Assembly (NCBI GenBank): GCA_013396755.1
Contig: VWZF01004021.1
Location: 558,001-622,000, forward strand
Reading direction: 5' to 3'
Length of the DNA stretch: 64,000 nt
Source of the DNA: Sclerurus mexicanus
Lineage: Eukaryota > Chordata > Aves > Passeriformes > Furnariidae
Made by a program: the position numbers and the translations under genes. The notes under the pieces are model-generated. The model was not told the origin of the DNA, did no database searches, and saw only the letters and a program-made list of their open reading frames with translations. Numbering within the stretch: position 1 is the first letter of the stretch; each line of letters begins with the position of its first letter. This document shows, piece by piece, positions 63,765 to 64,000 of the stretch.

Positions 63765-64000
63765 CCTGCCTGAAGAATCCAAGCCCCTGCTGTCCACCCT
63801 GCTGCCAGGCTGCCCATAATACACGTGATGCACAAAACTGGGGCTCCAAGCCAAAATCCTGCTGCACGTAAGGTTCTCACCATTTGCTATATCTGGCCCA
63901 GAGGCACCCGGTGCTTTGGGCAGCCGGTTCCCTGCCGTGCTCGGTGCTGTGCAGGGCATCCAGCCTGAACTGTGCATGAGCCGCAAGCCGGGTAATAAAA

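Larger units (their letters stand above)
1..64000 (-). other. FSTL4: FSTL4 gene, internal part (exons and introns), minus strand
   Basis: Eight minus-strand exons with AG/GT boundaries and matching phases join into one open reading frame of about 329 residues. Words such as TVTTVTVG, LEDINDFGEDDSLYITKV, RYEDTGAYTCIAKNE, LANILWREEG and YDKSHDQVWVLSWGD are those of follistatin-like 4/5. The VTTVTVGLSTVL and DFGEDDSLYITKVTTIHMG stretches favour FSTL4 over FSTL5 as I remember the two paralogues. FSTL4 is a secreted SPARC-related glycoprotein of about 840 residues: signal peptide, Kazal/follistatin-like module, EF-hand pair, two Ig domains and a long C-terminal domain. It is also called SPIG1, is expressed in subsets of neurons including retinal ganglion cells, and has been linked to control of BDNF maturation. 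The window covers roughly residues 240-570. Both ends of the gene lie outside. That 31344-64000 and 1-1818 are introns is inferred from the missing exons on either side. Confidence 0.93.
31344..64000 (-). other. FSTL4: FSTL4 intron, partial, more than 32.6 kb
   Basis: No exon for the EF-hand or Kazal part of FSTL4 was found on the minus strand: I looked for codon patterns of DDYNSD, EFYxAFQ, DxDxDG and VCGSDG. The block must therefore be intron, assuming the gene is intact upstream. It holds eleven CR1 fragments (32983-42326 and 52488-62515) and simple repeats. A stretch with no recognisable CR1 runs from about 42.3 to 52.5 kb. Long open frames here (such as 38582-39256 plus) run through CR1 and carry no domain. 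Confidence 0.8.

Noticed and set aside
63641..63986. Minus-strand open frames with a His-Pro-Ser-Ile repeat protein
   Set aside because: The repeat protein is only the translation of the (GGAT)20 microsatellite.
1..64000. Identity as FSTL5 rather than FSTL4
   Set aside because: Many blocks are shared, but TVTTVTVGLSTVL, DFGEDDSLYITKVTTIHMG and LSVGNMFYVFSDDG fit FSTL4 better from memory. A BLASTP of the joined exons against both paralogues would settle it.

Overview
The window is intronic and exonic sequence of a vertebrate protein-coding gene, almost certainly from a bird. Two things point to a bird. Splice-bounded minus-strand exons spell out a vertebrate-specific secreted protein. The interspersed repeats are almost all short, 5'-truncated CR1 LINE fragments of the avian/reptilian type, with the 3' words 'ggttggaagggacctta' and 'attctgtgattctgtg'. 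I see no mammalian Alu, B1 or L1 sequence. A passerine or related neoavian is my guess from the CR1 style, but the sequence alone does not prove it. Composition is mostly AT-rich with local GC-rich patches.

I recognise one gene: FSTL4 (follistatin-like 4, also called SPIG1), transcribed from the minus strand. Eight internal coding exons can be placed to the base by reading frame, splice sites and phase continuity. In transcript order they are 31343-31177, 20605-20485, 13449-13288, 12339-12205, 10708-10682 (a 27-nt microexon), 5575-5457, 2628-2479 and 1926-1819. Together they give 989 coding bases, about 329 residues, with no stop or frameshift. The first four encode two Ig domains, each split over two exons. 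The last four encode a linker and the start of the large C-terminal domain. The signal peptide, Kazal/follistatin-like and EF-hand exons should lie beyond position 64000. The remaining C-terminal exons should lie before position 1. Neither set is in the window.

Layout: 1-1818 partial downstream intron; 1819-13449 a cluster of six exons separated by introns of 0.55-5.1 kb; 13450-20484 and 20606-31176 larger introns flanking the second-half Ig1 exon; 31344-64000 more than 32 kb of a single upstream intron with no exon I could find. The introns hold about 19 CR1 fragments in both orientations, a perfect (GGAT)20 microsatellite, a CCATC expansion inside a CR1 copy, small tandem duplications, several perfect hairpins, and AT-rich blocks that may be conserved regulatory DNA.

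I found no second gene, no RNA gene, no CRISPR and no undescribed biological system. The best leads are the frame-neutral 27-nt microexon, with TGC-rich sequence at its acceptor, and the weak or competing donor sites on neighbouring exons.
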